A stretch of 34,700 bases of DNA from Inhella sp. (GCF_027532025.1 NZ_JAPZSY010000083.1:1-34700); one strand, 5' to 3'; positions 17,078 to 25,563 are shown, counted from the first letter of the stretch. Numbers and translations are program-made. The notes: generated from the letters alone by a model not told the origin.

Positions 17078-17108
17078 ATGGCGATGCGCCATGCGCCGGT
17101 CTGGTGCA
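17078..17108. promoter_or_regulatory. Candidate NtrC-binding palindrome(s)
   Basis: TGCGCCGGTCTGGTGCA at 17092-17108 closely follows the enterobacterial NtrC consensus TGCACCA-N3-TGGTGCA. Directly beside it, ATGGCG-ATG-CGCCAT (17078-17092) is a perfect inverted repeat. More GCACCA/TGGTGC half-sites follow at 17115-17136. The site lies about 80-90 bases upstream of the predicted urtA start, a usual enhancer distance, and about 370 bases from the ure start. Matched by eye. Confidence 0.55.
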
Positions 17109-17126
17109 TCGCACGCACCAGCGCTC

Positions 17127-17327
17127 TCAAGTGGTGCGCGCAGGGGGCTTCAAAGAGTCCACGGCCTGGCCATGGCTGACCCGACAACCGGCCAGCACCC
17201 AAGCGCCAGGGTCCGGCTGCGATGACGGATGCAAGGGCCAAGCCGCGGCCAAATCGAACACCACCTTCACCTCGGGCTTTTGGCGCATCGCCCTCGCCTG
17301 ACTCACGGAACCATCGGGGTGACTCAT
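17127..17327 (-). CDS. Possible small protein of 66 residues, function unknown
   Basis: A short frame beginning MSHPDGSVSQARAMRQ starts at an ATG preceded by GGAGGGAGGG, the best ribosome binding site in this control region. It then holds KVVFDLAAAWPL and a C-terminal AWVLAGCRVSHGQAVDSL. I recognise no domain; there is no signal peptide or membrane segment. Third-position GC is moderate, lower than in the neighbouring genes. It sits between the divergent urt and ure promoters, upstream of the sigma-54 promoter of urtA, so it would need its own promoter; none is convincing. It may be a real small gene of the urea locus or a chance frame. Confidence 0.38.
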   Translation of the reverse strand: MSHPDGSVSQARAMRQKPEVKVVFDLAAAWPLHPSSQPDPGAWVLAGCRVSHGQAVDSLKPPARTT

Positions 17328-17441
17328 GAGCCCTCCCTCCAACCACACTCACAACAAGCATCAATCTGCATGACAAGTCTCCCGGCCGAGGCGGGCAGTC
17401 AGAACAACAACGGACACTCGTTCGCAATCCCCGTGCCAAGC

Positions 17442-17456
17442 TGGCCTGAGCTTTGC
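17442..17456 (+). promoter_or_regulatory. Sigma-54-like promoter of the urease operon
   Basis: TGGCCTGAGCTTTGC keeps the invariant GG and GC ten bases apart and matches TGGC...TTGC of the RpoN consensus, with two mismatches in the -24 element. The predicted start near 17468 lies about 54 bases before the ureA ATG. It faces away from the urtA sigma-54 promoter. The rest of 17328-17521 shows nothing else that I can identify. Confidence 0.55.
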
Positions 17457-17521
17457 CTACTGCCGAGGCATCCGGCGCCACGCGCTGCACAATCCTTTCG
17501 AACTGAACTTGCCCTCACGCC

Positions 17522-17824
17522 ATGGACCTGACGCCTCGCGAGAAAGACAAGCTGCTGCTCTTCACGGCAGCGCTCTTGGCGGAGCGGCGACGTGCTCGCG
17601 GGCTGAAGCTCAACCATCCCGAAGCCGTGGCCCTCATCAGCGCTGCGGTGCTGGAAGGGGCTCGCGATGGCAAGACGGTGGCCCAACTGATGAGCGAAGG
17701 CCGTCAAGTGTTGAGCCGCTCCGATGTGATGGAAGGGGTGCCGGAAATGATTCCTGACATCCAGGTGGAAGCCACCTTCCCCGACGGCACCAAGCTGGTG
17801 AGCGTGCACCAACCCATCACCTGA
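17522..17824 (+). CDS. ureA: Urease subunit gamma UreA
   Basis: Smallest structural subunit of nickel urease, which hydrolyses urea to ammonia and carbamate in the cytoplasm. The 100-residue product matches the family along its full length: [20 protein letters not shown], then [14 protein letters not shown] and the C-terminal [18 protein letters not shown]. Together with UreB and UreC it forms the (alpha-beta-gamma)3 enzyme. It is the first gene of the urease operon, about 54 bases after a sigma-54-like promoter. There is no strong ribosome binding site. The usual first gene of beta- and gammaproteobacterial urease operons, ureD, is not upstream; here it is the last gene. Confidence 0.96.
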   Translation: MDLTPREKDKLLLFTAALLAERRRARGLKLNHPEAVALISAAVLEGARDGKTVAQLMSEGRQVLSRSDVMEGVPEMIPDIQVEATFPDGTKLVSVHQPIT

Positions 17825-17840
17825 ACGAGCCTTGTTTGCC

Positions 17841-18425
17841 ATGATGAAACGCTTGCGTCTGTTCACCGTCACCGCTCCATTGGCCTTGGTGCCCGCTCTG
17901 GCCTACGCTCACAGCGGCGACCATGGCATGGCTGGCTTTGCTGCTGGCTTTGCCCACCCCTTGACGGGGCCAGATCATTTGGCGGCCATGTTGGCGGTGG
18001 GCTTGTGGAGCGCCCTCGCCAAAGGGGAGCTGAAGCGAGCCGTATGGGCGCCCGTTGTTTTTGCGGCGACCCTTCTGTTGGGCGCATTGGCCACCATGCT
18101 GGGCGACTGGCAAGCGCTTTGGGTGGAGCCTGGGATCGCGGTGTCCTTGTTGTGCCTTGGCCTTTTGGTGGCGTGGCGGGTCAACCTGTCGCGTTGGGTG
18201 GGCCTGGTGCTGACCGTGGTGTTTGCGTTGGCGCACGGGGCAGCCCACGGCACTGAACTGCTCGGCTTGGGCAGCCTGGCCGGCATGGTGCTGGCCACGG
18301 CCGTGTTGCACAGCGCCGGTCTGGCGTTTGGCCTGCTGATGCGCCCCACGGCCATGCGCTGGAGCGAGGGCCTGGGCGCCACGCTGATGACCTTCGGCGC
18401 GCTGCGCTTGGCTGGAGTTCTATGA
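17841..18425 (+). CDS. ureJ: HupE/UreJ family protein (probable nickel permease)
   Basis: Integral membrane protein of 194 residues with a cleavable-looking signal (about 1-25, ending ALAYA) followed by AHSGDHG, the metal-binding start of mature HupE/UreJ proteins. The family motif is seen as [18 protein letters not shown], with a second His motif ([10 protein letters not shown]). About six membrane segments follow. HupE proteins mediate nickel entry; in urease operons they are thought to supply nickel for the active site. Start: ATG 17841 or 17844; both keep the signal. Its place between ureA and ureB is seen in related bacteria. The TGA overlaps an ATG (ATGA at 18422) that is not in frame with ureB. 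Confidence 0.88.
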   Translation: MMKRLRLFTVTAPLALVPALAYAHSGDHGMAGFAAGFAHPLTGPDHLAAMLAVGLWSALAKGELKRAVWAPVVFAATLLLGALATMLGDWQALWVEPGIAVSLLCLGLLVAWRVNLSRWVGLVLTVVFALAHGAAHGTELLGLGSLAGMVLATAVLHSAGLAFGLLMRPTAMRWSEGLGATLMTFGALRLAGVL

Positions 18426-18449
18426 GCGCCCCCGGTCTCACCATGTTCG

Positions 18450-18499
18450 CCCCCCCCCGAGGGGGCCCCGCGCTCCGTGGGGCGGCCCTGCGGAGCGCG
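18450..18499. repeat. Nine-C tract and GC-rich hairpins before ureB
   Basis: Nine consecutive C residues (18450-18458) run into a C4/G4 stem-loop ending near 18465. A perfect 9-bp stem follows: CGCGCTCCG (18469-18477) with CGGAGCGCG (18491-18499), loop 13 bases. The only ribosome-binding-like GGAG (18492-18495) before ureB is buried in the right arm of this stem. Architecture resembles the GC-rich repeat between urtA and urtB. Confidence 0.65.
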
Positions 18500-18501
18500 C
18501 G

Positions 18502-18807
18502 CTGATCCCGGGCGAGGTGCTGACCGACGACGGCGACCTCGTCCTCAATCCGGGGCGCCGCACCCTCACGCTGAAGGTCGCCAACACCGGCGACCGCCCC
18601 ATCCAGGTGGGCTCGCACTACCACTTTGCCGAAACCAACGCGGCCCTGGCCTTCGACCGCGAGGCCGCGCGCGGCATGCGGCTGAACATCTGCAGCGGCA
18701 CCGCCGTTCGCTTCGAGCCCGGCCAAAGCCGCACGGTGGAGCTGGTTGACCTGGGTGGCGACCGGCAGGTGTGGGGCTTCCGCGGCCTCGTCAACGGAGC
18801 GCTGTGA
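18502..18807 (+). CDS. ureB: Urease subunit beta UreB, start codon abnormal
   Basis: Structural beta subunit of urease, 101 residues, complete by homology: [45 protein letters not shown]. The family starts Met-Ile-Pro-Gly-Glu. Here the codon before Ile-Pro-Gly-Glu is CTG (18502), not ATG. Options are a CTG start (GGAG six bases upstream, but inside a hairpin), a shorter GTG start at 18517 that loses five conserved residues, or an N-terminal extension. An ATG at 18422 coupled to the hupE stop runs for 27 codons and ends at a TGA (18503); one extra C in the nine-C tract would join that frame to ureB. So the 5' end may be slippage-dependent, or contain a sequencing error. The stop overlaps the ureC start (TGATG). 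Confidence 0.85.
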   Translation: MIPGEVLTDDGDLVLNPGRRTLTLKVANTGDRPIQVGSHYHFAETNAALAFDREAARGMRLNICSGTAVRFEPGQSRTVELVDLGGDRQVWGFRGLVNGAL

Positions 18808-20528
18808 TGGCCACCCTCAGCCGCCGTGCTTACGCCGAGATGCTCGGCCCCACCGTGGGCGACCGCCTGCGCCTGGCCGACACCGCCTTGGTGATCGAGA
18901 TCGAAGACGACTTCACCCTGCGCGCCGGCGGCTACGGCGAAGAGGTGAAGTTCGGTGGCGGCAAGACCGTGCGCGACGGCATGGGCCAAAGCCAGCGTCC
19001 CAACGGCCCCACGGCAGCCGATGCCGTGGACACCGTCATCACCAACGCCGTCATCGTCGACCACTGGGGCATCGTCAAGGCCGACATCGGCCTGCGCGGC
19101 TGCCGCATCGCCGCCATCGGCAAGGCCGGCAACCCCGACGTGCAACCGTGCGTCGACATCATCATCGGCCCGGGCACGGAAATCATCGCGGGCGAGGGCT
19201 TCATCGTCACCCCCGGCGCCATCGACACGCACATCCACTTCATCTGCCCGCAGCAGATCGAAGAGGCGCTGATGTCGGGCGTGACCACCATGATCGGCGG
19301 CGGCACCGGCCCGGCCACGGGCACCCTGGCCACCACCTGCACGCCAGGGCCGCAGCACATCAGCACCATGCTGAAGGCGGCCGATGCCTTCCCCATGAAC
19401 CTCGGCTTCCTCGGCAAAGGCAACGCCAGCCGACCCGAAGCGCTGGTGCAGCAGATCGACGCCGGCGCCATCGGCATGAAACTGCACGAGGACTGGGGCA
19501 CCACGCCCGCGGCCATCAGCAACTGCCTGGACGTGGCCGAGCTGACCGACACGCAGGTGGCCATCCACACCGACACGCTCAACGAGAGCGGCTTCGTGGA
19601 GGACACCATCGCCGCCTTCAAGGGCCGCACCATCCACAGCTTTCACACCGAAGGCGCGGGCGGCGGCCACGCGCCTGACATCATGAAGGTGGTGGGCTTG
19701 CCAGAAGTGCTGCCCTCCTCCACCAACCCCACGCGCCCGTTCACGATCAATACGCTGGACGAGCACCTGGACATGCTGATGGTGTGCCACCACTTGGACG
19801 CCGGCATCGCCGAGGACCTGGCCTTTGCCGAATCCCGCATCCGCAAGGAAACCATCGCCGCCGAAGACATCCTGCACGACCTGGGCGCCATCAGCATGTT
19901 CTCGTCCGACAGCCAGGCCATGGGCCGCGTCGGCGAGGTCGTGATCCGCTGCTGGCAAACGGCTCACAAGATGAAGGTGCAGCGCGGCACCTTGCCGGGT
20001 GATACGGATCGTCATGACAACGCGCGGGTGAAGCGCTACATCGCCAAGCTCGGCATCAACGGCGCGCTGGCCCACGGCGTGGCGCATGAGGTGGGCAGCA
20101 TCGAGGTGGGCAAGTGGGCCGACCTGGTGCTGTGGAAGCCGGCGTTCTTCGGCGTCAAGCCCGCGCTCATCATGAAGGGCGGCTTCATCGCCGCCGCCGC
20201 CATGGGCGACCCCAACGCCAGCATCCCCACGCCGCAGCCGGTGCACTACCGGCCCATGTTCGGCGCTTACGGCGGCGCTTTGGCACAGGGCTCACTCACC
20301 TTCGTCAGCCAGTGCGGCCAAGCCCATGCCGAAACGTTGGGGCTGAGCAAAACCTTGAGCGCCGTGCGCGGTTGCCGCACCGTCAAGAAGGCGGACATGG
20401 TGCTGAATCACTACCTGCCGAAGATGGAAATCGACGCGCAAACCTACGAGGTGCGGGCCGACGGCGTGCTGCTCACCTGCGAGCCCGCCAGCTTGCTGCC
20501 GATGGCGCAGCGCTACTTCTTGTTCTAA
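18807..20528 (+). CDS. ureC: Urease subunit alpha UreC (catalytic)
   Basis: Catalytic subunit of urease, 573 residues, amidohydrolase fold with a bi-nickel site. Visible active-site residues: His142 and His144 (DTHIHF), Lys225, which is carbamylated to bridge the nickels (GMKLHED), flap Cys327 and catalytic His328 (MVCHHLD), and Asp368 ([10 protein letters not shown]). Numbering is eight higher than in Klebsiella urease. All expected residues are present, so the enzyme should be active. The ATG overlaps the ureB stop. Residues 499-573 are encoded a second time 1.4 kb downstream by a diverged fragment (21676-21903), so this 3' end may have been exchanged by recombination. Confidence 0.97.
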   Translation: MATLSRRAYAEMLGPTVGDRLRLADTALVIEIEDDFTLRAGGYGEEVKFGGGKTVRDGMGQSQRPNGPTAADAVDTVITNAVIVDHWGIVKADIGLRGCRIAAIGKAGNPDVQPCVDIIIGPGTEIIAGEGFIVTPGAIDTHIHFICPQQIEEALMSGVTTMIGGGTGPATGTLATTCTPGPQHISTMLKAADAFPMNLGFLGKGNASRPEALVQQIDAGAIGMKLHEDWGTTPAAISNCLDVAELTDTQVAIHTDTLNESGFVEDTIAAFKGRTIHSFHTEGAGGGHAPDIMKVVGLPEVLPSSTNPTRPFTINTLDEHLDMLMVCHHLDAGIAEDLAFAESRIRKETIAAEDILHDLGAISMFSSDSQAMGRVGEVVIRCWQTAHKMKVQRGTLPGDTDRHDNARVKRYIAKLGINGALAHGVAHEVGSIEVGKWADLVLWKPAFFGVKPALIMKGGFIAAAAMGDPNASIPTPQPVHYRPMFGAYGGALAQGSLTFVSQCGQAHAETLGLSKTLSAVRGCRTVKKADMVLNHYLPKMEIDAQTYEVRADGVLLTCEPASLLPMAQRYFLF

Positions 20529-20615
20529 CGACGCACTCCGGACAATGCAGTCGATAGCCTTGGTCGGGTCATGACGCATGTCAGGCAGCTGAGTCCAGCC
20601 TCTTGGGACCAACTG

Positions 20616-20631
20616 GCACCGCACTCGGTGC
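20616..20631. other. Hairpin upstream of the orphan gene
   Basis: GCACCG-CACT-CGGTGC is a perfect 6-bp stem with a four-base loop in the 162-base gap after ureC. There is no T-tract, so it is not a typical terminator. Nothing else stands out in 20529-20690. Confidence 0.35.
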
Positions 20632-20690
20632 ACCATGGTCTGCCTCAGTGCTGAACTGCGCCTGAGCGTTCGTCCAAGGCTCGACAAGCA

Positions 20691-21602
20691 ATGAATGAAA
20701 AGCAAGACCGAGCGATCGTCCGGGTTGATGCCCTGCGGCGGGGCGCCTTCTGGGCATGCATCACCGTTGCACTGGGTTGTGCATTGGGCCTCTTGGCTCT
20801 GGCGCGCTTTGAAGGCAGGCCCTTGGTCCAGCAGGAGACCGCTTCTCCCACTGGTTCGGAATCTGCCGCAACGGCAACCCAGGCATCTCGGCAAATGCCC
20901 CCGAGTGCGGCGAATCCAGCCAGCGGCATTGAGCCCGCCTCGGAGTCGCTGTGGCCAGCGCCCAGCTTCCTGGGCCAAGCTGTGGGTGCGGTTGGGTTTG
21001 CCCCCTTCGTTCAGGCGGCTCACAGCAAGGGCACCATCGAGCAGTTGTCGGAAGCACTCTCGGTGCTGGAGGAATGCGCAAGGATTGACCGAGAGATCGA
21101 GCTGGTGCACCGCGACCGGAAGCCAAATGGGCTCGACAACAACCTGCTGCGCCAGTACCAGGCCATCAGTCGCGCCTGCCAAACGATTGGGCCGGCTGAG
21201 CGTGCCCTGCGACTGCCCATGTTGAAGCAGCTGGCCAACAGCAGCGCAGAGGCGAGCGTTCGCTACTTTCTTGCGCTTCGTTCCGCTGGCGTTGAACCCT
21301 CAGTACTGTCTGAAGCCTTGATGGCGATCCACAAGTGGGCTCTGCGCGGCGATTTGGCGTCGGCCGTCTTTCTGGCCCACTCGTCCTCGGCAGCCGATTT
21401 GGGGCCGGTTGAGCAGCGTGCGCTCTTGCTTGCCTTGCGCGCCATGGCCAACGGCAGTGCGGAAGACCTCATGCACTTTGACCATCCTGGCTGGAAAACG
21501 CCTGCGCAGCGGCCACTGTCGCCAGCGAGCTTGGAGGCCCAAGCTCAGGTGCGCAGCCAGATCATCTTGGCTGACATGCAGGCGGCACGCGCCGCCCGGT
21601 GA
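20691..21602 (+). CDS. Membrane-anchored protein of unknown function, inserted in the urease operon
   Basis: I do not recognise this 303-residue protein. Residues 1-17 are charged, 18-38 form one hydrophobic segment ([19 protein letters not shown]) and 39-85 are a Ser/Ala/Pro/Gln-rich linker, giving a signal-anchor topology with most of the protein in the periplasm. The rest is predicted mostly helical by composition ([41 protein letters not shown]), like small helical-repeat proteins. Codon third positions are visibly less GC-rich than in the urease genes. It lies between the complete ureC and a second ureC 3' end, so it probably arrived with that rearrangement. The ATG at 20691 has only a distant AAGG. 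No link to urease function is evident. Confidence 0.7.
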   Translation: MNEKQDRAIVRVDALRRGAFWACITVALGCALGLLALARFEGRPLVQQETASPTGSESAATATQASRQMPPSAANPASGIEPASESLWPAPSFLGQAVGAVGFAPFVQAAHSKGTIEQLSEALSVLEECARIDREIELVHRDRKPNGLDNNLLRQYQAISRACQTIGPAERALRLPMLKQLANSSAEASVRYFLALRSAGVEPSVLSEALMAIHKWALRGDLASAVFLAHSSSAADLGPVEQRALLLALRAMANGSAEDLMHFDHPGWKTPAQRPLSPASLEAQAQVRSQIILADMQAARAAR

Positions 21603-21675
21603 TCGATGGCAATGTGTGAATGTTTTTGCCTCGGCTCGTCGACGGCCCGCAGTCTTGATGCGGGGGTCGCACCGG

Positions 21676-21903
21676 TTTGTCTCCCAGTCGGCCCAAGCTC
21701 ACGCCGAGAGGCTTGGCGTCGAGAGGACGCTGAGCGCCGTGCGCGGCTGCCGCACGGTCAAAAAGGCGGACATGGTGCTGAACAACTACCTGCCAAAGAT
21801 GGAGATCGACGCACAAACCTACGAGGTGCGCGCCGACGGCGTGCTGCTCACCTGCGAGCCGGCCAGCGTGCTGCCGATGGCGCAGCGCTACTTCTTGTTC
21901 TGA
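21676..21903 (+). pseudogene. Second, diverged 3' end of ureC (fragment)
   Basis: The 76 codons from Phe (ttt, 21676) to TGA 21903 are collinear with the last 76 codons of the full ureC (20301-20528), for example [37 protein letters not shown] and PMAQRYFLF. By hand alignment I count about 34 differences in 228 positions. Most of these (22) fall in the first 22 codons; the last 54 codons differ at about 12 positions, nearly all synonymous. There is no proper 5' part and no start, so it cannot make urease. It is a relic of duplication or of integration by homologous recombination. Confidence 0.9.
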
Positions 21904-21991
21904 CGCCCCACCAAACCCGCACGGCGCACGCGATCCACGCCTTCGGCGACGATGGCGGGCTCGCGACCCGTGCCGCGCCCAGGGCCTCTCG

Positions 21992-23578
21992 ATGAAACGA
22001 CGTCACATCCTCCAAGCCAGCCTCAGCCTACCTGCCGGGGCCGCTGCCGCCACGGCCATGGCCGACTTCCCTTGGCGCGACGCCAGCGCCGCGCAGCTGG
22101 CACAAGCGCAACGCGAAGGCCGCGCCACGGCCTTGGGCCTGACGCAGGCCTACTTGGCCCGCATCGGCGCGCTGGACCGCGCGGGCCCGCAGCTGCGCAG
22201 CGTGATCGAGCTCAACCCCGAGGCCGAGGCCATCGCCGCCGCGCTGGACGCCGAGCGCGCCGCCGGCCGGGTGCGCGGCCCGCTGCATGGGCTGCCGGTG
22301 CTGCTGAAGGACAACATCGCCACCGGCGACCGCATGGCCACCACGGCCGGCTCCATCGCGCTGGCGGGTGTGTCGGCCGCCAAAGACGCCCCGCTGGTGG
22401 AACGCCTGCGGGCCGAAGGCGCGGTCATCTTGGGCAAGACCAACCTGTCCGAATGGGCCAACTTCCGCGGCAAGGCCTCCGTCAGCGGCTGGAGTTCGCG
22501 CGGCGGCCAAACCCGCAACCCCTACGCGCTGGACCGCACGCCCAGCGGCTCCTCTTCGGGCACCGGCGCCGCGCTCGCTGCGAACTTCGCCGCGCTGGGT
22601 GTGGGCACCGAAACCGACGGCTCCATCACCTCGCCGGCCTCGGTGCAAGGCCTGGTGGGCATGAAGCCCACGCTGGGCCTCGTGTCGCGCCGCGGCGTGA
22701 TCCCCATCGCCCCCTCGCAAGACACCGCCGGCCCTATGTGCCGCAGCGTGGCCGACGCCGCCTTGCTGCTCTGGGCCCTGGCCGGCGTCGACCCCGGCGA
22801 TGCAGCCACCAAGGCCCAGCAAGGCCGCTTTGACCGAGATGCCCTGCTGCAGTTGCCACCCCAGGCCCTGCGCGGTGCCCGCTTGGGCGTGGCCACCAAC
22901 CTGGTGGAAGGGCACGGCCGCGCCACCGTGGCCCTGTTCGAGGCCTCGCTGCAGCAACTGGAAGCCGCAGGCGCCACCCTGGTGCGCGAACCCCTGCCGC
23001 AGTGGCCGGCGATGGGCGCGGGCGAGTTGGACGTGCTGCTGCACGAGATGGCCCCGGCGATGGCCGCCTACCTCGCCGAGTTCGCGCCGACCGCGCCGTT
23101 CAAAACCCTGGCCGACTTGCTGGCCTTCAACCGCGCGCACCCCGAAACCCTGGCCCTGTTCGGCCAGGAGTGGTTCGAGGCCTCGGTCGCCACCGTGGCT
23201 GCGGGCGGCCTGAAGGCGCCGGGCTACCGCAAGGCCCTGAGCAACGGCCGGCGTGCGGCACGGGCCCTGGGCATCGACGCCCTGATGCGCAAGCACGGGC
23301 TGGTGGCCATCGTCGCCCCCACCACCGGCCCGGCCGGCTTGATCGACCCCGTCAAGGGCGACCAAGACGGCACGCCTTCGGCCACCACACCGGCGGCCGT
23401 GGCCGGTTACCCCCACGTCACCGTGCCCATGGGCCAGGTGCAAGGTTTGCCCGTAGGCCTGTCGTTCTTCGGCACGGCCTGGAGCGACGCCCGCCTGCTG
23501 GCCCTGGCCGCCGATTACGAACAACGCAGCCGCCTGCGCCGCGACCCCGAATTCCGGGCCAGCGCCAGCGCGGTTTGA
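21992..23578 (+). CDS. Amidase-signature enzyme, peptide-amidase-like, probably Tat-exported
   Basis: Amide hydrolase of the amidase signature family, 528 residues, releasing ammonia from an organic amide. The catalytic Lys is Lys106 (GLPVLLKDN), the cis-Ser is about Ser187 in [11 protein letters not shown] and the nucleophile is Ser211 ([12 protein letters not shown]); the 24-residue gap between the two serines is the family norm. Its motifs ([40 protein letters not shown]) resemble the Stenotrophomonas peptide amidase. The N-terminus [19 protein letters not shown] looks like a twin-arginine signal, so it probably works in the periplasm. Its place inside the urease operon is unusual. It might feed ammonia to the same nitrogen pool; it lacks biotin or allophanate-hydrolase domains, so a urea-amidolyase role is unlikely. 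Confidence 0.87.
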   Translation: MKRRHILQASLSLPAGAAAATAMADFPWRDASAAQLAQAQREGRATALGLTQAYLARIGALDRAGPQLRSVIELNPEAEAIAAALDAERAAGRVRGPLHGLPVLLKDNIATGDRMATTAGSIALAGVSAAKDAPLVERLRAEGAVILGKTNLSEWANFRGKASVSGWSSRGGQTRNPYALDRTPSGSSSGTGAALAANFAALGVGTETDGSITSPASVQGLVGMKPTLGLVSRRGVIPIAPSQDTAGPMCRSVADAALLLWALAGVDPGDAATKAQQGRFDRDALLQLPPQALRGARLGVATNLVEGHGRATVALFEASLQQLEAAGATLVREPLPQWPAMGAGELDVLLHEMAPAMAAYLAEFAPTAPFKTLADLLAFNRAHPETLALFGQEWFEASVATVAAGGLKAPGYRKALSNGRRAARALGIDALMRKHGLVAIVAPTTGPAGLIDPVKGDQDGTPSATTPAAVAGYPHVTVPMGQVQGLPVGLSFFGTAWSDARLLALAADYEQRSRLRRDPEFRASASAV

Positions 23579-23601
23579 CCCAACTCCAAGGCACAACCCT
23601 C

Positions 23602-24240
23602 ATGCTTCACGCTTCCAAACGCATCGCCGGCGGTGCCGGCTTGGCACCCGCCCTGCTGAAACGCGCGCCCACGCTCGATCTCGACTGGGACACCCGCGAG
23701 AAAAGCCGCTTCGGCGCCACCGACAGCGCGGGGCGCGAGCTGGCCGTGCTGCTGCCCCGCGGCACCGTGCTGCGCGGCGGCGACGTGCTGGTGGTCGACG
23801 ACGGGTCGCTCGTTCGCGTTCAAGCCGCCCCCCAAGCGGTGCTGCAAGTGCGCCATTGCAGCGCCCACGGCAGCCCCTTCGACCTGCTGCGCGCCGCCTA
23901 CCACCTCGGCAACCGCCACGTGCCTTTGGAATTGCAGCCTGATTTGTTGCAACTCGAACCCGACCCCGTGTTGGCCGACATGCTGCGCCGCCAGCACCTG
24001 ATCGTGACCGAGGCGCAAGCCGCCTTCGAGCCCGAGGCCGGCGCCTACGGCGAAGGGGCGGGGCACGGTCATCACCATGGGCACGACCACACGCACGACC
24101 ACACGCACGAGCACGGGCACGACGGAACCCATGCACACGGACCCGCTCCGGCTCGCAAGGCCTTCGCCATCCCGGTGGTGGCTGCCAGCGCACCAGCGCA
24201 CGTGCACGGGCCCGGCTGCGGTCATGCCCACGGGCACTGA
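23602..24240 (+). CDS. ureE: Urease accessory protein UreE, His-rich nickel chaperone
   Basis: Metallochaperone that delivers nickel to the UreDFG-urease complex, 212 residues. The N-terminal peptide-binding domain is followed by the metal-binding domain with the conserved [13 protein letters not shown] (the first His-containing nickel site). The C-terminal tail is very His-rich from about residue 153 ([20 protein letters not shown] and a final [13 protein letters not shown]), so it should bind several nickel ions and act as a store. The ATG at 23602 comes 23 bases after the amidase stop. Its last 17 bases overlap the ureF start. Confidence 0.94.
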   Translation: MLHASKRIAGGAGLAPALLKRAPTLDLDWDTREKSRFGATDSAGRELAVLLPRGTVLRGGDVLVVDDGSLVRVQAAPQAVLQVRHCSAHGSPFDLLRAAYHLGNRHVPLELQPDLLQLEPDPVLADMLRRQHLIVTEAQAAFEPEAGAYGEGAGHGHHHGHDHTHDHTHEHGHDGTHAHGPAPARKAFAIPVVAASAPAHVHGPGCGHAHGH

Positions 24241-24919
24241 CACGGGCGCCAGCGACGCGCTGCTGCACCTGCTGTGGCTGGCCTCGCCGGCCCTGCCGGT
24301 GGGTGGCTTCAGCTACTCGGAAGGCCTTGAAGCGGCGGTGGACGCCGGCGTGGTGCACGACGAAGCTAGCGCGGCCGAATGGCTCTTGAACCAACTGGCG
24401 CTGGTGCAAGCCCGTGGCGAGCTGCCCGTGGTCGCGGCAGCCCACCAAGCGGCCCTGGCGGGCGATGCCGAGCGCCTGGCAGCGCTCAACGCCTGGGTGC
24501 TGCAAACGCGCGAGGCGTCCGAGTCGCTCCAGCAAACGCAGCAGATGGGCCGCAGCCTGCTGGTATGGCTGCAAGGCCTCGTGCCCGAGGCCCCGGTGCT
24601 GCCCCTGCTGCAAGCGCTCGCGCCCGCCCCCACCTGGCCGGTCGTCATGGGCTGCGCCACGGCCACGCGCGGCGCGGCGCTGGCGCCCGCGCTGCAGGCC
24701 ATCGCCTTCGGCTGGGCCGAGAACCTCACCCAAGCAGCCGTGCGCGGGGTGCCCCTGGGCCAAACCGCCGGCCAGCGTTTGTTGGCACAGCTCGTGCAAG
24801 CCATTCCAGCGGCGGTGCAAACGGCGCTGGAGGCCTCCGAGCCGATGGCCTTCGCCCCCATGCTTGGCATCCACGCCGCGCGCCACGAAATCCAGTACTC
24901 GAGGTTGTTCAGATCATGA
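24224..24919 (+). CDS. ureF: Urease accessory protein UreF
   Basis: Part of the UreD-UreF-UreG complex that loads nickel into apo-urease; UreF gates the GTPase UreG. The 231-residue all-helical product shows the family landmarks [20 protein letters not shown] near the N-terminus and [16 protein letters not shown] at the C-terminus. The ATG at 24224 ([15 protein letters not shown]) lies within the His-tail coding region of ureE; the frame stays open upstream, but those residues are not UreF-like. The stop overlaps the ureG start (ATGA). Confidence 0.93.
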   Translation: MPTGTDTGASDALLHLLWLASPALPVGGFSYSEGLEAAVDAGVVHDEASAAEWLLNQLALVQARGELPVVAAAHQAALAGDAERLAALNAWVLQTREASESLQQTQQMGRSLLVWLQGLVPEAPVLPLLQALAPAPTWPVVMGCATATRGAALAPALQAIAFGWAENLTQAAVRGVPLGQTAGQRLLAQLVQAIPAAVQTALEASEPMAFAPMLGIHAARHEIQYSRLFRS

Positions 24920-25563
24920 GCTTGCTCCACACCATCCCCGGCCGCACCAAAAAGCTACCCCCGCTGCGCGTGGGCATCGGCGGCCCCGTCGGTTCCGGCA
25001 AAACCACCTTGCTGGAAATGCTCTGCAAGGCCATGCGCGATCGCTGGGACCTCGTCGTCATCACCAACGACATCTACACGAAGGAAGACCAGCGCCTGCT
25101 CACCGTCTCTGGCGCCCTGCCGGCCGAGCGCATCATGGGCGTCGAAACCGGCGGCTGCCCGCACACCGCCATCCGCGAAGACTGCTCGATCAACCTCGAG
25201 GCCGTGGACCGCATGCTGGACAAGTTCCCCGACGCCGACATCGTCTTCGTCGAGAGCGGCGGCGACAACCTCGCCGCCACCTTCAGCCCCGAGCTGAGCG
25301 ACCTCACCGTTTACGTGATCGACGTGGCTGCTGGCGAGAAGATCCCGCGCAAGGGCGGGCCCGGCATCACCAAGAGCGACCTGTTCGTCATCAACAAGAC
25401 CGACCTGGCCCCGCACGTGGGCGCCAACCTGGACGTGATGCGAAGCGACACCGCCCGCATGCGCCCCACCAAGCCTTGGGTGATGACCAATCTCAAAACC
25501 CAGGCCGGCCTGGACGAGGTCATCCGCTTCATCGAAACCAAGGGCCTGCTCGTTGCAACGTGA
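24916..25563 (+). CDS. ureG: Urease accessory GTPase UreG
   Basis: SIMIBI-class GTPase that couples GTP hydrolysis to nickel insertion into urease, 215 residues. The P-loop is [13 protein letters not shown], the nickel-binding Cys-Pro-His motif is [15 protein letters not shown], the switch/Walker B region is [20 protein letters not shown] and the guanine-specificity motif is [12 protein letters not shown] (NKTD). No deviation from the family is seen. The ATG overlaps the ureF stop and the ureD frame begins before its own stop. Confidence 0.97.
   Translation: MSLLHTIPGRTKKLPPLRVGIGGPVGSGKTTLLEMLCKAMRDRWDLVVITNDIYTKEDQRLLTVSGALPAERIMGVETGGCPHTAIREDCSINLEAVDRMLDKFPDADIVFVESGGDNLAATFSPELSDLTVYVIDVAAGEKIPRKGGPGITKSDLFVINKTDLAPHVGANLDVMRSDTARMRPTKPWVMTNLKTQAGLDEVIRFIETKGLLVAT

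Noticed and set aside
17041-17301. An 86-codon plus-strand frame in the urt-ure control region, considered as a ureD remnant
   Set aside because: No UreD motif could be found in any frame there, and the frame lacks a ribosome binding site.
18618-20246. A 542-codon minus-strand frame opposite ureC
   Set aside because: Same cause: high third-position GC in ureC keeps the opposite frame open. No domain and no plausible start.
21409-21903. A 164-codon frame joining part of the orphan gene to the ureC fragment
   Set aside because: The first part is an off-frame reading of the 303-residue protein gene and the region between has no protein-like sequence. Only 21676-21903 is homologous to UreC.
22028-23596. 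A 522-codon minus-strand frame opposite the amidase
   Set aside because: Composition is biased to Gly/Ala/Arg/Gln and it mirrors the amidase codons; the amidase has all catalytic residues.
24061-24150. The CAC-rich run considered as a DNA tandem repeat
   Set aside because: It encodes the His-rich tail of UreE; the apparent repeat follows from the His/Asp codons.
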